NCBI RefSeq assembly: GCF_040117685.2
Contig: NZ_JBEDYP020000012.1
Location: forward strand, 310,001 to 374,000
Source: Gracilimonas sp040117685
Lineage (GTDB): Bacteria; Bacteroidota; Rhodothermia; Balneolales; Balneolaceae
Length of the DNA stretch: 64,000 bases
Direction of reading: 5' to 3'
Made by a program: the position numbers and the translations under genes. Below the pieces are notes generated by a model that was not told the DNA's origin, did no database searches, and worked only from the letters and a program-made list of their open reading frames with translations. Positions within the stretch are counted from its first letter, which is position 1. The number at the start of each line of letters is the position of its first letter. This document shows positions 34,874-44,805 of the stretch, piece by piece.

Positions 34874-36148
34874 ATGGAAAACAGGAATCGGGAAATGAAG
34901 TCGGATAAAGTTACATCTACCTTTAAGTACGCATTTGGGCCGGGACTGATTTTGGCTGCGGCAGCCATCGGGGTTTCGCACTTGGTGCAATCTACCCGGG
35001 CTGGTGCTGATTATGGGTTCACCCTCGTCTGGGCTGTAATCATTGCCAGCCTGATGAAATACCCTTTTCTGGAATACGGCCCGCGCTATGCAACCGCCAC
35101 CGGAGAAAGCCTGATTGCCGGCTACAAAAAACTGGGCAGCTGGGCACTTTGGATCTACATCATTTTCACCATTGGGACCATGTTCGCTATTCAGGCGGCT
35201 GTCACCATCGTTACGGCAAGCCTGGCTGTAGAATTAACCGGAATCGAGCTGCCGCTTTTGGTGTGGAGCATCATCATTTTAGTGATTTGCATTGGCGTGC
35301 TTTTTCGGGGTCAGTATTCCGCCCTCGATTCTCTCATTAAAGTAGTGATGGTAGTTCTGTCACTTTCAACCATTGCCGCTTTTTTGGTAGCATGGTTTGA
35401 TCCCTCTCCGGCCGATTTACCGCCAGCTCCGTCTGTTTGGGATGTAGCCGGGGTCACCTTCCTGATTGCTTTAATGGGGTGGATGCCCATTCCCATTGAT
35501 GCCGCGGCCTGGCATTCATTATGGAGCCTGGAACGTCAAAAGCAGACCAAACATAAATCGAGCCTCAAAGAAAGTCTGCTGGATTTTAATATTGGATATG
35601 TAGGCGCTTCCATCCTGGCGCTGATATTTTTGTCGCTGGGTGCCTTGGTTATGTTCGGGTCGGGAGTTAGCTTCTCTGCGTCGGGTGCCGGATTTGCCCA
35701 GCAGCTCATCGACCTCTATACCCAAACGTTAGGCGGCTGGGCTCACTGGATTATTATCATCTGTGCATTTACCACGATGTTTAGCACCACGCTTACAGTA
35801 ACCGATTCTTACCCCAGGGTGACACGTGAAATTATTCGGGTGATGAAAAGTGAAGCCAATGAAACGGCTTTCTTTTCCTACAGAGGTCTGCTGTTTATCA
35901 TATCAACCTTGTCGATGCTGGTGCTTTGGCTTACGGGAAGTCAGTTTACCTTTATGATTGACCTGGCCACCTCGCTATCCTTTCTTACGGCCCCTGCGCT
36001 GGCTTACATAAATTACAGGTTGATTAGGTCGCGGTTCACCCCCGAAGACCATCAACCTAAAACGTGGCTAAAGGTTTTGAGCTGGCTGGGTATGATTTTC
36101 CTCACAGCCTTTGCGCTGCTCTTTTTCTACTGGAGGTTTGTAGGGTAG
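34874..36148 (+). CDS. NRAMP-related transporter lacking the canonical DPGN metal motif
   Basis: 424 residues, eleven predicted helices. GPGLILAAAAIGVSHLVQST (about 22-41) is where classical NRAMP proteins have DPGN in helix 1; here it reads IGVSH. The helix-6 motif keeps MP in GWMPIPIDAAAW. The protein is therefore a member of a divergent NRAMP branch and its ion may not be manganese or iron. An alternative ATG is codon 8. It is followed by TrhA after 86 bp. Transport of a divalent metal is the family expectation; the substrate is open. Confidence 0.8.
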   Translation: MENRNREMKSDKVTSTFKYAFGPGLILAAAAIGVSHLVQSTRAGADYGFTLVWAVIIASLMKYPFLEYGPRYATATGESLIAGYKKLGSWALWIYIIFTIGTMFAIQAAVTIVTASLAVELTGIELPLLVWSIIILVICIGVLFRGQYSALDSLIKVVMVVLSLSTIAAFLVAWFDPSPADLPPAPSVWDVAGVTFLIALMGWMPIPIDAAAWHSLWSLERQKQTKHKSSLKESLLDFNIGYVGASILALIFLSLGALVMFGSGVSFSASGAGFAQQLIDLYTQTLGGWAHWIIIICAFTTMFSTTLTVTDSYPRVTREIIRVMKSEANETAFFSYRGLLFIISTLSMLVLWLTGSQFTFMIDLATSLSFLTAPALAYINYRLIRSRFTPEDHQPKTWLKVLSWLGMIFLTAFALLFFYWRFVG

Positions 36149-36234
36149 GGAGAGAAATAATGTATTAATTGCTCATTCGGATTTGGTAAATTATTAATGA
36201 TTGTATCCCAAGTAACAAAACGACAGTATTTCCT

Positions 36235-36900
36235 TTGAAAACAATATTTCCTCCAAGAGAGCCATTTAATGCTTATTCTCATTACCTCGGTGCTTTTATA
36301 GCCACCGTTTGGCTTTTCTTTTTGATGTCAACTGCGGCTGAAAGTCCGACCGGACACATAGTCGCGTACCTGGTATATGGCATATCGGTGATCCTGATGT
36401 TTCTCTCAAGTGCTATCTATCACACCTTAAATGTGCAAAATAACATAGAAGAGTTTTTCAGGATGGTGGATCATTATCTCATTTACATAGTGATTGCCGG
36501 AACCTACACACCTCTCTGTGCTATTGCACTGGAAGGAGCCTGGCAATGGGGGATGTTGCTGGGTATATGGCTGTTTGCCCTGGCCGGTATTTTAAAAAAG
36601 ACATTCTGGATGAATGCGCCACGCTGGTTTTCGACGGTTATTTACCTGTTTATGGGTTGGGCTTCGGTCATAATTCTCCCCATGGTTTGGAAGTTGCTTC
36701 CCCACGCCTTTGTATACTGGATTGCCATTGGCGGATTGTTTTACACTGTCGGGGCGGTTATTTATGGTATTAAGAAACCGAACCCGATTCCAAACGCATT
36801 TGGCTTTCACGAAATTTGGCACCTGTTTGTAATGGGCGGTGCTTTTTCCCATTATTGGGCGATCTATAACTATTTACCCCCGTTTAGTATTTCAGGATGA
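36235..36900 (+). CDS. trhA: Hemolysin III / TrhA family membrane protein
   Basis: 221 residues, seven helices. The histidine-rich PAQR-like signature is intact: SHYLGAF near the start, SAIYHTLN (about 62-69), and HEIWHLFVMGGAFSHYWAI (about 184-202). Members have been linked to membrane-fluidity homeostasis and to pore formation. Translation begins at TTG 36235 because no ATG fits. The last codons overlap the next gene by ATGA, which suggests translational coupling. Confidence 0.85.
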   Translation: MKTIFPPREPFNAYSHYLGAFIATVWLFFLMSTAAESPTGHIVAYLVYGISVILMFLSSAIYHTLNVQNNIEEFFRMVDHYLIYIVIAGTYTPLCAIALEGAWQWGMLLGIWLFALAGILKKTFWMNAPRWFSTVIYLFMGWASVIILPMVWKLLPHAFVYWIAIGGLFYTVGAVIYGIKKPNPIPNAFGFHEIWHLFVMGGAFSHYWAIYNYLPPFSISG

Positions 36901-39836
36901 TGAAAAGGATTTTATTTGCTGTTCTATTTAGTTTGACGATTGCACCTGTCTCAACATTTGCACAGCTGTATAATGCCTCGGTAATAAATCGACCCGGGGG
37001 CTTGAATTGGCAGCAAATTAAGACGGAGCATTTCCGCATTATTTTCCCTGTAGGAGAAGACTCTCTGGCTTATCGGTCGGCGGCTATTCTTGAAAGTGAA
37101 TACGCCAAAACCTCGAAACTAACCGGAGGAAAGCTCTCCAACTTCCCGGTGATTTTGAATAACTACAATGATCTCTCAAACGGATTTGTGACCTCTTTCA
37201 ACTTTCGGTCCGAAATAGAATTAGCGGCCATAAAAGGCAAAGGGATGAACCCGCAATCCGGCGACTGGCTGGAGACGGTGCTTCCTCACGAACTCATCCA
37301 TGCCACGCATTTTAATGTTCAGCAGCCTTTAGAAGATAAAAAAGTGAGCATTCCCAATGTCATAAGTTTATTATCTCCGGATATGGCCCGAACTTTTCAT
37401 GGATTTGCCCCTGTGGGATTGCATGAAGGACTGGCGGTGTATTATGAAACGGAATCAGTGGCACCAAATGGCGGGCGGGGAAATTACAGCTTCTTCAATA
37501 ATCGATTTAATGCAAATTTTGCCAGTCCCGGCCGATGGAATATGGGGCAAACACTCATTCCTTCAGATTACACCCAGCCTTACAATCGCCACTATATATC
37601 GGGATATACGTTTATTGATTGGTTGCATGACAATTATGGCGATGAAATTTCAAGAAATGCCATTCGCTATCACTACCATAATTTCTTTTTGGGATACGGT
37701 GTAGCGCTACGCGCTAAAACAGGAAAGTGGCCGGGTCAGTTATACGCCCTGTATGAAGAAGACCTCAAAGAGAAAGAAGAACAGCGATTGGCTGAAATTG
37801 ACGTGAACACTACGGAAAAGTCCCGCATCATCGACACTCCGTTTAAAGGGGAAGAAATTCACGCCCCCAAATGGATCTCGGATAGCAAGCTGCTTTTTTA
37901 TGGCTCTTTTTATAACGGACGAATTGGCTTCTATGAGTATGACCTGGAAACGGGTGCTATGGATCTGGTGAAAGAGGTATTCAGCGTGGAAGATTACAAT
38001 TTTGAAATTGAAGCAGGTACAGATTTTTATTTCAGTAATTACTCCAGAGATCCGCTCATTCCCACCCAATACATTGCTGATGTCCAAAAACTGAACCTTG
38101 ATATCGGCAAATCGGAAAAGCTTACAAAGAACGCTCGGGTTTATGCTCCCACCTCCAATGGAGAGCGTATTCTGGGAATACAAACAGCCGGATCAGGCGG
38201 GAATATTGTAGAGATACTTGAAGGCGGGAAGGTGAAAACACATAAAACTTTTGACGGCGCTATCCCGGATGCCCTTCGGTTCAACCCACAGAATCCCGAA
38301 CAAATGGCGGTAATTTTGAAGCGCAGGGGAGTGCAGGCACTTTGGGTAACATCTTTGGAGAACCTTTCTGAAGATCTGAATGGAGCACCGGATTTGGCTT
38401 TTGAGAATGCTTCCGTATTTGATCCTCAATGGCATCCGGAGGGTGATCGAATTTTATTTAGCCTGGATGCTGGATCGGCGATGAACATCTATGAATATAA
38501 TTTGCAGTCCGACGAAGTTACGCAGCTTACCAGCTCATTGTATAATGCATTTGAAGCCTCCTATTCACCGGATGGAAACCAAATTGCATATATAGTGCAG
38601 AAGGTTAATGAGAGGAAGTTGGCCGTACTAAATCGGAGTGACTTTCTGAATGCACCTGTTCCGGTTTCATTGAGGCTGACAGGCAGTTCACTTGATAAGG
38701 AATTAACAAGGCCATTGTTGGGAGGTTCTGCAATGGATTCCATTTCCACAATAGAGCCAACACCTTATAGAGCTGACGTTTCCTGGCTGAAGCCCCGCGC
38801 GGTATACCCGGTTTTGGAAGAAAAGGCAGGGACTTATCAGTATGGAGCCGGGTTTTCAAGTATTGATGTGCTCTCAAGTCAGGCTTACTCGGCCGAAATT
38901 ACCGGGATACAAAACAGGCTTTGGTACGATATTACCTACACCAATAAGATGTTCTATCCCGGGTTTGAACTGAACGGGTACAGTGATCCCCAGTTTTTTT
39001 CCATACAGAACAGCGATACGGGGGAGCGATTTTCATTGATGCGTCAGGATCGGGGAGTCAGCTTATCGATGCCCTTTGATTATACATTTCGGGGTGACAC
39101 CAGGCTTAGTTCTGTTTCATTTTCACCGGAAATTTCAGCCGAGCAGTTCAGGTATTATGATCTGGAGCCTTCGAGCCTGACTGATTTTGCAACGCGATAC
39201 AAAGCCGGATTCTTTTCTCAGCTGAATATCGGTGTGTTGAATTTTAAGAGGGATATTCAGCCTTCTTCGGGTATATCCTTTTTCGGGCTCTATGAGCAGA
39301 CCCTGAACGAGCCGGAGATATCCATTCCAACCCCGATTGGCACGTTCAATTCAACCTTTGCCAACCAATGGGCAGCTTATTATGGGGTGTTTGGGTTTGT
39401 TTCTCCTTTGAGAAGATGGAATCAGTCGCTGCGTCTCGATCTTCAGTTTCTTCAGCAAAGTACATCTCCCATTTACTCCAACGACACCATCATCCCAATG
39501 GGTTATAAGTCAGGTGCATTCCCAAATTTCAGAACCGGTCAGAATGGAGGATTTCAAAACCTGAGTCGTTTTAGTACCCGATATACCATCCCGCTTTGGT
39601 ACCCCGATACCGGAGGCTTAACTCTGCCGTTGTATCTGAGCAGCATCTATTTAACAACTTTTACACATACCCTAACCGATATGGACGCCAACGACTTAGT
39701 GGCTTCAAGCCGAAGTATTTTCGGGGCCGGTTTCCATGTTCAGTTCAAAGTATCTAACTTGTTGTTTGACATAGGGGTAGGCCTTGCATACGAGCCCACC
39801 CGAAATAACACTCAATTTATATTCGGCCAATTTTGA
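36897..39836 (+). CDS. Large secreted HExxH metalloprotease-like protein with beta-propeller and barrel
   Basis: 979 residues, signal peptide 1-22. Residues about 40-270 form a peptidase-MA-like domain with LPHELIHATH (HELIH at 131-135) and GLHEGLAVYYE (Glu177 as third ligand). Residues about 320-610 contain TolB/PD40-type propeller repeats (FDPQWHPEGDRILF, YSPDGNQIAYI). The final 300 residues look like outer-membrane beta strands. It could be an outer-membrane protease acting on surface or secreted proteins. Coupled to trhA upstream (4-nt overlap) and overlapped by the TTG of the next gene. Confidence 0.75.
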   Translation: MMKRILFAVLFSLTIAPVSTFAQLYNASVINRPGGLNWQQIKTEHFRIIFPVGEDSLAYRSAAILESEYAKTSKLTGGKLSNFPVILNNYNDLSNGFVTSFNFRSEIELAAIKGKGMNPQSGDWLETVLPHELIHATHFNVQQPLEDKKVSIPNVISLLSPDMARTFHGFAPVGLHEGLAVYYETESVAPNGGRGNYSFFNNRFNANFASPGRWNMGQTLIPSDYTQPYNRHYISGYTFIDWLHDNYGDEISRNAIRYHYHNFFLGYGVALRAKTGKWPGQLYALYEEDLKEKEEQRLAEIDVNTTEKSRIIDTPFKGEEIHAPKWISDSKLLFYGSFYNGRIGFYEYDLETGAMDLVKEVFSVEDYNFEIEAGTDFYFSNYSRDPLIPTQYIADVQKLNLDIGKSEKLTKNARVYAPTSNGERILGIQTAGSGGNIVEILEGGKVKTHKTFDGAIPDALRFNPQNPEQMAVILKRRGVQALWVTSLENLSEDLNGAPDLAFENASVFDPQWHPEGDRILFSLDAGSAMNIYEYNLQSDEVTQLTSSLYNAFEASYSPDGNQIAYIVQKVNERKLAVLNRSDFLNAPVPVSLRLTGSSLDKELTRPLLGGSAMDSISTIEPTPYRADVSWLKPRAVYPVLEEKAGTYQYGAGFSSIDVLSSQAYSAEITGIQNRLWYDITYTNKMFYPGFELNGYSDPQFFSIQNSDTGERFSLMRQDRGVSLSMPFDYTFRGDTRLSSVSFSPEISAEQFRYYDLEPSSLTDFATRYKAGFFSQLNIGVLNFKRDIQPSSGISFFGLYEQTLNEPEISIPTPIGTFNSTFANQWAAYYGVFGFVSPLRRWNQSLRLDLQFLQQSTSPIYSNDTIIPMGYKSGAFPNFRTGQNGGFQNLSRFSTRYTIPLWYPDTGGLTLPLYLSSIYLTTFTHTLTDMDANDLVASSRSIFGAGFHVQFKVSNLLFDIGVGLAYEPTRNNTQFIFGQF

Positions 39837-40411
39837 TTAAATCAATTGTTCTTCGAGGTACTATTCTGGTTTTTTGTGGAGCCTTTCTATTAACAACTAT
39901 CGGTTGTGAGACTAAAAAGCCGGCAGACCCACAGCCTGCGCAAAACGGCAACCGAAAAAGCCCGATCGCCATCGCTTCCATAAAGCATAACGGAACATAT
40001 ATTAAAGTTGTTTACGGACAACCTTACCGGCGCGGACGTACAATTTTCGGAGAATGGGAGCCCTGGGGAAAAGTGTGGAGAACCGGTGCAAACGAAGCCA
40101 CTGAAATAACCATAACGGAACCGGTATTAATGGGTGACCAGGCCATAACTCCCGGAACCTACGCTTTATTTACCATCCCGGAGCCGGATTCTTTTACGGT
40201 TATTCTCAACCATGAATTAGGGCAGTGGGGAGCCTTTGAATACAAGCCGGAGCGGGACTACAAACGGATGAAATTTCCCGTTCAGAATTTAGAGACACCG
40301 GTTGAGGCTTTTACTATACAATTCTCGGAACCTGAATACAGCATGACTTCCATGACGCTGAAATGGGACGTGGTACAAATTGATATTCCCATTCGATTCT
40401 ACGGAGAGTAG
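39833..40411 (+). CDS. DUF2911 lipoprotein
   Basis: 192 residues starting at TTG 39833, which overlaps the stop of the previous gene. A lipoprotein signal ends LLTTIGC (Cys25). The DUF2911 core is clear: IKVVYGQPYRRGRTIFG, PWGKVWRTGANEATEITI, and PGTYALFTIPEPDSFTVILN. The family is widespread in Bacteroidota and uncharacterised. Converges with the AtuA-tail gene. Confidence 0.85.
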   Translation: MIKSIVLRGTILVFCGAFLLTTIGCETKKPADPQPAQNGNRKSPIAIASIKHNGTYIKVVYGQPYRRGRTIFGEWEPWGKVWRTGANEATEITITEPVLMGDQAITPGTYALFTIPEPDSFTVILNHELGQWGAFEYKPERDYKRMKFPVQNLETPVEAFTIQFSEPEYSMTSMTLKWDVVQIDIPIRFYGE

Positions 40412-40461
40412 GTCGAAGTGAAGGGCTGAATTCCTTCGTTTGTGAAGAGGAGGATTAAACT

Positions 40462-40806
40462 CTAATTCTCTACCAGCTTCAACAGCTCTGCAGGTACGTC
40501 AACATCCATTCGTAATACCTGAGAGGCATGAGTTTTTCCCTGCGCATCCAGCTTCAGGGAAACAGTTCCTCCACCACCAAGGCTTTGATTCAATATAAAA
40601 TTAAGTGCCCCGATGTTAGGCAATTCATACCGCTCAACCTCACCCTTACACACATTTTTCATGTGATTTTTTACACGGTCAGCCGTTAGTGTTTCTTTCA
40701 GAAAAGGGTAAATATCCGGGTGGCGGGCAATGATTCCCACGTTACTTCCATTTCCTTTATCGCCGCTGCGACCATGGGCAATTTTCAATAATTTTACGGT
40801 AGGCAT
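40462..40806 (-). CDS. Stand-alone AtuA C-terminal-like protein
   Basis: 114 residues. KIAHGRSGDKGNGSNVGIIAR (8-28), LPNIGALNFILNQSLGGGGTVSLKLDAQGK (about 62-91) is the ferredoxin-like domain normally found at the C-terminus of AtuA/DUF1446 proteins, which act in terpenoid and acyl degradation. Here the large N-terminal domain is absent and no terpene-degradation genes flank it, so the role is unknown. Start ATG at 40806 fits the motif. Confidence 0.75.
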   Translation of the reverse strand: MPTVKLLKIAHGRSGDKGNGSNVGIIARHPDIYPFLKETLTADRVKNHMKNVCKGEVERYELPNIGALNFILNQSLGGGGTVSLKLDAQGKTHASQVLRMDVDVPAELLKLVEN

Positions 40807-40915
40807 GATGAATTAAGTTTATAGGCTGAATTTTTGACAAAGATAAACGGATTTATTCTTACATCACAATCGATGTGGCTTGCCAATAAGCAGAGAGAAA
40901 ATCTTTGCCTTTGAA

Positions 40916-41635
40916 TTAATCAGAGAGGTAATAAACCACGGTAGAAACCACACGTACATTCTTGATGTGTGGATTGTTGTTGTCGCGGGGTGAAATGCTA
41001 AACTGCCCCTGATAAGCCGTCTTTATTTTACCGAGCTCACTGTTTGAATCCTCAGCAAATTTCTGAGCCACTTTCCGGGCTTCTTTGGTTGATTCCTCAA
41101 TCATTTGAGGTTTGATGTCATTCAGGCTATTGAACAAATACTCCGTTCGCACCTGATATTCATTCCCGGTAAGGGCTACTCCCTGCTTTCCAAGCTCCGC
41201 CAGTTTATTCATGATCTCCCGAACCTGAAGCACATTTTCAGAATACACAGTCACTGTTTGATTGGCTACATATCTATACTCCGGGTTGTCCGCACCGCCG
41301 TATTGCTGGGCTGATTTATCTGTCACAAAAGGGGTGGAGACTGAAATCTCTTCTTCATTCACACCGTTTTCAATAAGGAAGCTTTTTATTTTTTGCTCAC
41401 TTTGTTCCAGGTCCAGATAAATATCTGCAAGCTGATTGTTGGCTTCGGTGAATTGTATTGGCCAGATTACAACATCGGCCAGGTGCTCCTGCTCAGCCAG
41501 CCCTTTTACAGTAACCGTTCGCTCATATTCTTTATAAGTAATGGCCGCATTGCGGAGCAAAAAACCCAGCGAAGCCAATCCTATTACGATTCCAATGCCA
41601 AGAATTACAAAGTTGCGATTATTTTGTTCGTTCAT
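40916..41635 (-). CDS. SIMPL-domain membrane protein
   Basis: 239 residues with one N-terminal helix (about 8-27) and a periplasmic SIMPL (DUF541) domain: ERTVTVKGLAEQEHLADVVIWPI, EISVSTPFVTDKSAQQYGG, and ARKVAQKFAEDSNSELGKI. The family is linked to envelope and oxidative-stress protection in some bacteria, with no defined reaction. Single gene with no obvious partner. Confidence 0.85.
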   Translation of the reverse strand: MNEQNNRNFVILGIGIVIGLASLGFLLRNAAITYKEYERTVTVKGLAEQEHLADVVIWPIQFTEANNQLADIYLDLEQSEQKIKSFLIENGVNEEEISVSTPFVTDKSAQQYGGADNPEYRYVANQTVTVYSENVLQVREIMNKLAELGKQGVALTGNEYQVRTEYLFNSLNDIKPQMIEESTKEARKVAQKFAEDSNSELGKIKTAYQGQFSISPRDNNNPHIKNVRVVSTVVYYLSD

Positions 41636-41753
41636 AATGGGTCAATTTTAAAGTGTAGAAAACAAACGATGTTGTTAACAGATTTAGTCCATTCAAAAAC
41701 AAATGTTTCATCAATCCGCTGTCAGCTGTAGTCTGAAAGCTGACAGCCCTGAA

Positions 41754-43652
41754 CTACGCCCTCTCTGCCAGCTCCAGCCAGTTCAGTTCTTTTTCTTCCA
41801 ATGACTCTTTCAGTTCTTCAAACTCCTTCGAAAGCTCATTCAGCTCCTCATATCCTAAATCACCACCACTCATTTTCTCTTCAAGCCTGGACTTTTCTTC
41901 TTCCATTTTGGCAATTTCCTTCTCCAGCTTATTGAACTCCCTGCGCTCGTTATAGCTTAGTTTTTTGGGTTGATCCGATGATTCTTTTTGATCGGCTACG
42001 GTTTTGTCATCAGCCTTAGGCTTTGCTTTTTTGAGGGATGAAGCCGCAGCCATGCGTTTCAGCATCTCTTCGCGATATTCTTCATAGGTTCCGTGGAAGT
42101 CATCAATCACACCCTGTCCCTCAAACACAAAATAGTGATCCACCAGTTTATCCATAAAGAAGCGGTCGTGAGATACGATGATCAGGCAGCCCCCGAAATT
42201 TTGAAGGAAATCTTCCAGCTTATTCAGGGTGAGTAGATCCAGGTCGTTGGTAGGCTCATCAAGGATCAGGAAGTTGGGATTTTTGATGAGCACCATCATT
42301 AACCCCAGCCGGCGCTTTTCCCCGCCGCTCAGTTTTTCAACCGGTGTGTACTGCATTTTGGAATGAAACATAAAGTGTTCCAGGAACTGCGATGCCGTTA
42401 TCCTGTCCCCATTGGAAAGTTCGATTACTTCTGCCACTTCCTTGATGACTTCAATCACCCGCTTCGATTCATCGATCTTAATTCCCTTCTGCTGATAGTG
42501 ACCAAATACAATAGTCTCACCGGTTTCAATTTCACCGGAATCAGCGGGTTCTTCCCCCAGCAGGATTTTCAAAAAGGTGCTTTTTCCCACTCCGTTCTTA
42601 CCTAGAATTCCAATCCGTTCGCCTTGTAAAAACTGGTAGCTGAAATCATCGAGGATCACCGTATCGCCAAATGATTTAGACAGGTTCTCGACTTCGAGCA
42701 CTTTCCCGCCCATCCGACTCATGTTTACATCCAGCTGCAGTTCGGTTTCTTCACGGGCTGATTGCGCCTTTTCTTTGGTCTTGTAAAAATCCTTGATGCG
42801 GGACTTTGATTTCGTGGTCCGGGCTTTGGGGCCGCGACGCATCCATTCCAGCTCCTTCTTCATCAGCTTGCCGGCCTTGGCTATTTCGGTGGCCTCAACC
42901 TCTTCCCGCTCGGCTTTCTTTTCCAGATAATATTCGTAATTCCCTTTATGGTGATAGAGCTTCCCATAATCCAACTCCAGGATATGGTTACACACCCGAT
43001 CAAGGAAATACCGGTCGTGCGTAACCATAAGCAAGGTCATGGTACTTTTGGCGAGATACGATTCCAGCCACTCAATCATCTCCACATCCAGGTGGTTAGT
43101 CGGTTCATCCAGAATCAGCAGGTCGGGTTCATCAAGCAATACAAAAGCCAGTGCTACCCGCTTTCGCTCACCACCGGAAAGCGAGGCGATGGACTGATCC
43201 AGGTCGTAGATATTCAGCACGCCGAGGATCTGTTCCATCTGCTGCTCTACATCCCAGGCTTCGGCAGCGTCCATGGCAGCGGTGGCTTTCTCGAAAGCCT
43301 GCTGGGTTTGCGGATTGAAATCCTCAGCCTGCTCCCGAACGGCCTTCTCATATCGCTGTACCACACGGATCTTCTCCGAATTTCCATGGGCGATAAACTC
43401 GCTGATGGTCATACTGTCATCCATGTCCGGCTCCTGCGCAAGAAACCCAACCTGAATGCCTTTCTGGGTCATCACTTTTCCGGAATCCGGCTCCATTTCT
43501 CCGGCCAGTATTTTCAGTAAAGTAGACTTGCCCGTGCCATTGGGGGCAATCAGGGCTGTCTTATCCCCTTTGGAAATGCCAAAGGTTAAATCCTCAAAAA
43601 GGGGTTTTATCCCAAAGTTTTTGGAAAGGTTTTCGGTGGAAAGATAGGTCAT
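41754..43652 (-). CDS. ABC-F family ATPase (Uup-like)
   Basis: 632 residues with two ATPase domains and no membrane helices. First: APNGTGKST and LSGGERKRVALA; second: GKNGVGKST, LSGGEKRRLGLMM and LDEPTNDLD. Between them is the ABC-F linker (GPKARTTKSKSRIKDF), and the C-terminus is a charged coiled coil (about 560-630) as in Uup, which binds DNA/ribosomes. ABC-F proteins act on translating ribosomes. Strongly conserved and not an antibiotic-resistance gene by any visible mark. Confidence 0.92.
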   Translation of the reverse strand: MTYLSTENLSKNFGIKPLFEDLTFGISKGDKTALIAPNGTGKSTLLKILAGEMEPDSGKVMTQKGIQVGFLAQEPDMDDSMTISEFIAHGNSEKIRVVQRYEKAVREQAEDFNPQTQQAFEKATAAMDAAEAWDVEQQMEQILGVLNIYDLDQSIASLSGGERKRVALAFVLLDEPDLLILDEPTNHLDVEMIEWLESYLAKSTMTLLMVTHDRYFLDRVCNHILELDYGKLYHHKGNYEYYLEKKAEREEVEATEIAKAGKLMKKELEWMRRGPKARTTKSKSRIKDFYKTKEKAQSAREETELQLDVNMSRMGGKVLEVENLSKSFGDTVILDDFSYQFLQGERIGILGKNGVGKSTFLKILLGEEPADSGEIETGETIVFGHYQQKGIKIDESKRVIEVIKEVAEVIELSNGDRITASQFLEHFMFHSKMQYTPVEKLSGGEKRRLGLMMVLIKNPNFLILDEPTNDLDLLTLNKLEDFLQNFGGCLIIVSHDRFFMDKLVDHYFVFEGQGVIDDFHGTYEEYREEMLKRMAAASSLKKAKPKADDKTVADQKESSDQPKKLSYNERREFNKLEKEIAKMEEEKSRLEEKMSGGDLGYEELNELSKEFEELKESLEEKELNWLELAERA

Positions 43653-43806
43653 GAATGGAATAACAGTTAGAGCTCAATTGATGAGTAACTAAAATAAGGA
43701 TTTTATCGCGGGAACCCATTTATGAGTTTTAGTGGCCATCCAAAAAATAGGATTGAAACTGAAGTGACATCTGTTTAAGCTAACTCACAACCAAACGAGG
43801 ATATAG

Positions 43807-44805
43807 TTGAAATTTAAAACACCACCAGTACCAAAAAACCAGGAGGGCAGAGAGCGCTCGATTGGATTTGAGTTCGAATTCACCGGCGTGGAAATGGCCG
43901 ATGCTGCCGAGATGATTGTGAATCTGTATGGCGGGGAAACAGAGCAGATAAGCGGGTATGAGTTTAAGGTGAATGATACCGATTTCGGTACTTTTTCTCT
44001 GGAACTTGATGCGAGCCTGTTTCTCAACAAAAAATATGAAGGGGTGTTGAAGTCGGTAGGGCTGGATGTGGAGAAGCTTCAAAATAAAGATAAGTTGGAA
44101 GACACCCTCCGGGATATGGCATCCACCATTGTGCCCTTTGAGATTATCACTCCGCCAATCCCTTTTTCCAAACTGGATGCACTGAACAAACTGGTGGATA
44201 AGCTTCGGGAGTGGAAAGCGAAGGGAACGGGAAGCTCGTTTTTCTATGCCTTTGGTCTTCACCTGAACCCGGAAGTACCGGAGTTGACAGCGGACAGCCT
44301 GCTTCGCCATCTAAAAGCTTATGTGATGCTGGATGCCTGGATTCGGCAGGATGCGGATATTGATATCAGTCGAAAGCTGACGCCCTATATCAACGAATAT
44401 GAAGTTAAATACATCCGCCACATCTTACAGGAGGACTACCAGCCGGATTTGGAATCGTTGATCCACGACTATTTTGAATTTGAGAACTCCCGAAACCGCC
44501 CGCTGGATATGCTTCCGGTATTCCGGTTTCTGGAGGAGGAACTAACCGAAGAATTGCTGGAGGAAAAACTGACTTCCGCCCGCCCCACTTTTCATTACCG
44601 GCTTCCGAACTGCTCCATTCAGGATGAAAACTGGTCGTTGGGGGAGGAATGGAACCGTTGGTGGCTCGTTGAGCGTTTAGCGAATGATGAACAGGCATTA
44701 AATCAATACGCACGAAGGTTTTTACAGATGGATGACAAGACGTTATTTAGCGTAAAACGGAAATGGATAAAGCTGATGGATCGGTGGGTTCAAAATGTAC
44801 GATAG
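43807..44805 (+). CDS. Amidoligase-family enzyme
   Basis: 332 residues from TTG 43807. GFEFEFTGVE (20-29) and FSLELDASLF (63-72) match the metal/ATP-binding acidic motifs of the COOH-NH2 (amido)ligase family related to glutamine synthetase. FGLHLNPEV (about 149-157) and the C-terminal WNRWWLVERL region continue the family pattern. The genes for such enzymes are often paired with class-I glutamine-amidotransferase-like proteins, and one follows here with an 11-nt overlap. They are predicted to form or edit peptide-like amide bonds; the target is unknown. Confidence 0.8.
   Translation: MKFKTPPVPKNQEGRERSIGFEFEFTGVEMADAAEMIVNLYGGETEQISGYEFKVNDTDFGTFSLELDASLFLNKKYEGVLKSVGLDVEKLQNKDKLEDTLRDMASTIVPFEIITPPIPFSKLDALNKLVDKLREWKAKGTGSSFFYAFGLHLNPEVPELTADSLLRHLKAYVMLDAWIRQDADIDISRKLTPYINEYEVKYIRHILQEDYQPDLESLIHDYFEFENSRNRPLDMLPVFRFLEEELTEELLEEKLTSARPTFHYRLPNCSIQDENWSLGEEWNRWWLVERLANDEQALNQYARRFLQMDDKTLFSVKRKWIKLMDRWVQNVR

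Noticed and set aside
42948..43520. 190-residue plus-strand open frame opposite the ABC-F gene
   Set aside because: It is antisense to a clearly coding gene, has no recognisable motif and follows the codon shadow of the real frame.
43780..44310. 176-residue minus-strand open frame opposite the amidoligase gene
   Set aside because: The plus strand carries conserved amidoligase motifs; the antisense product has no family features.
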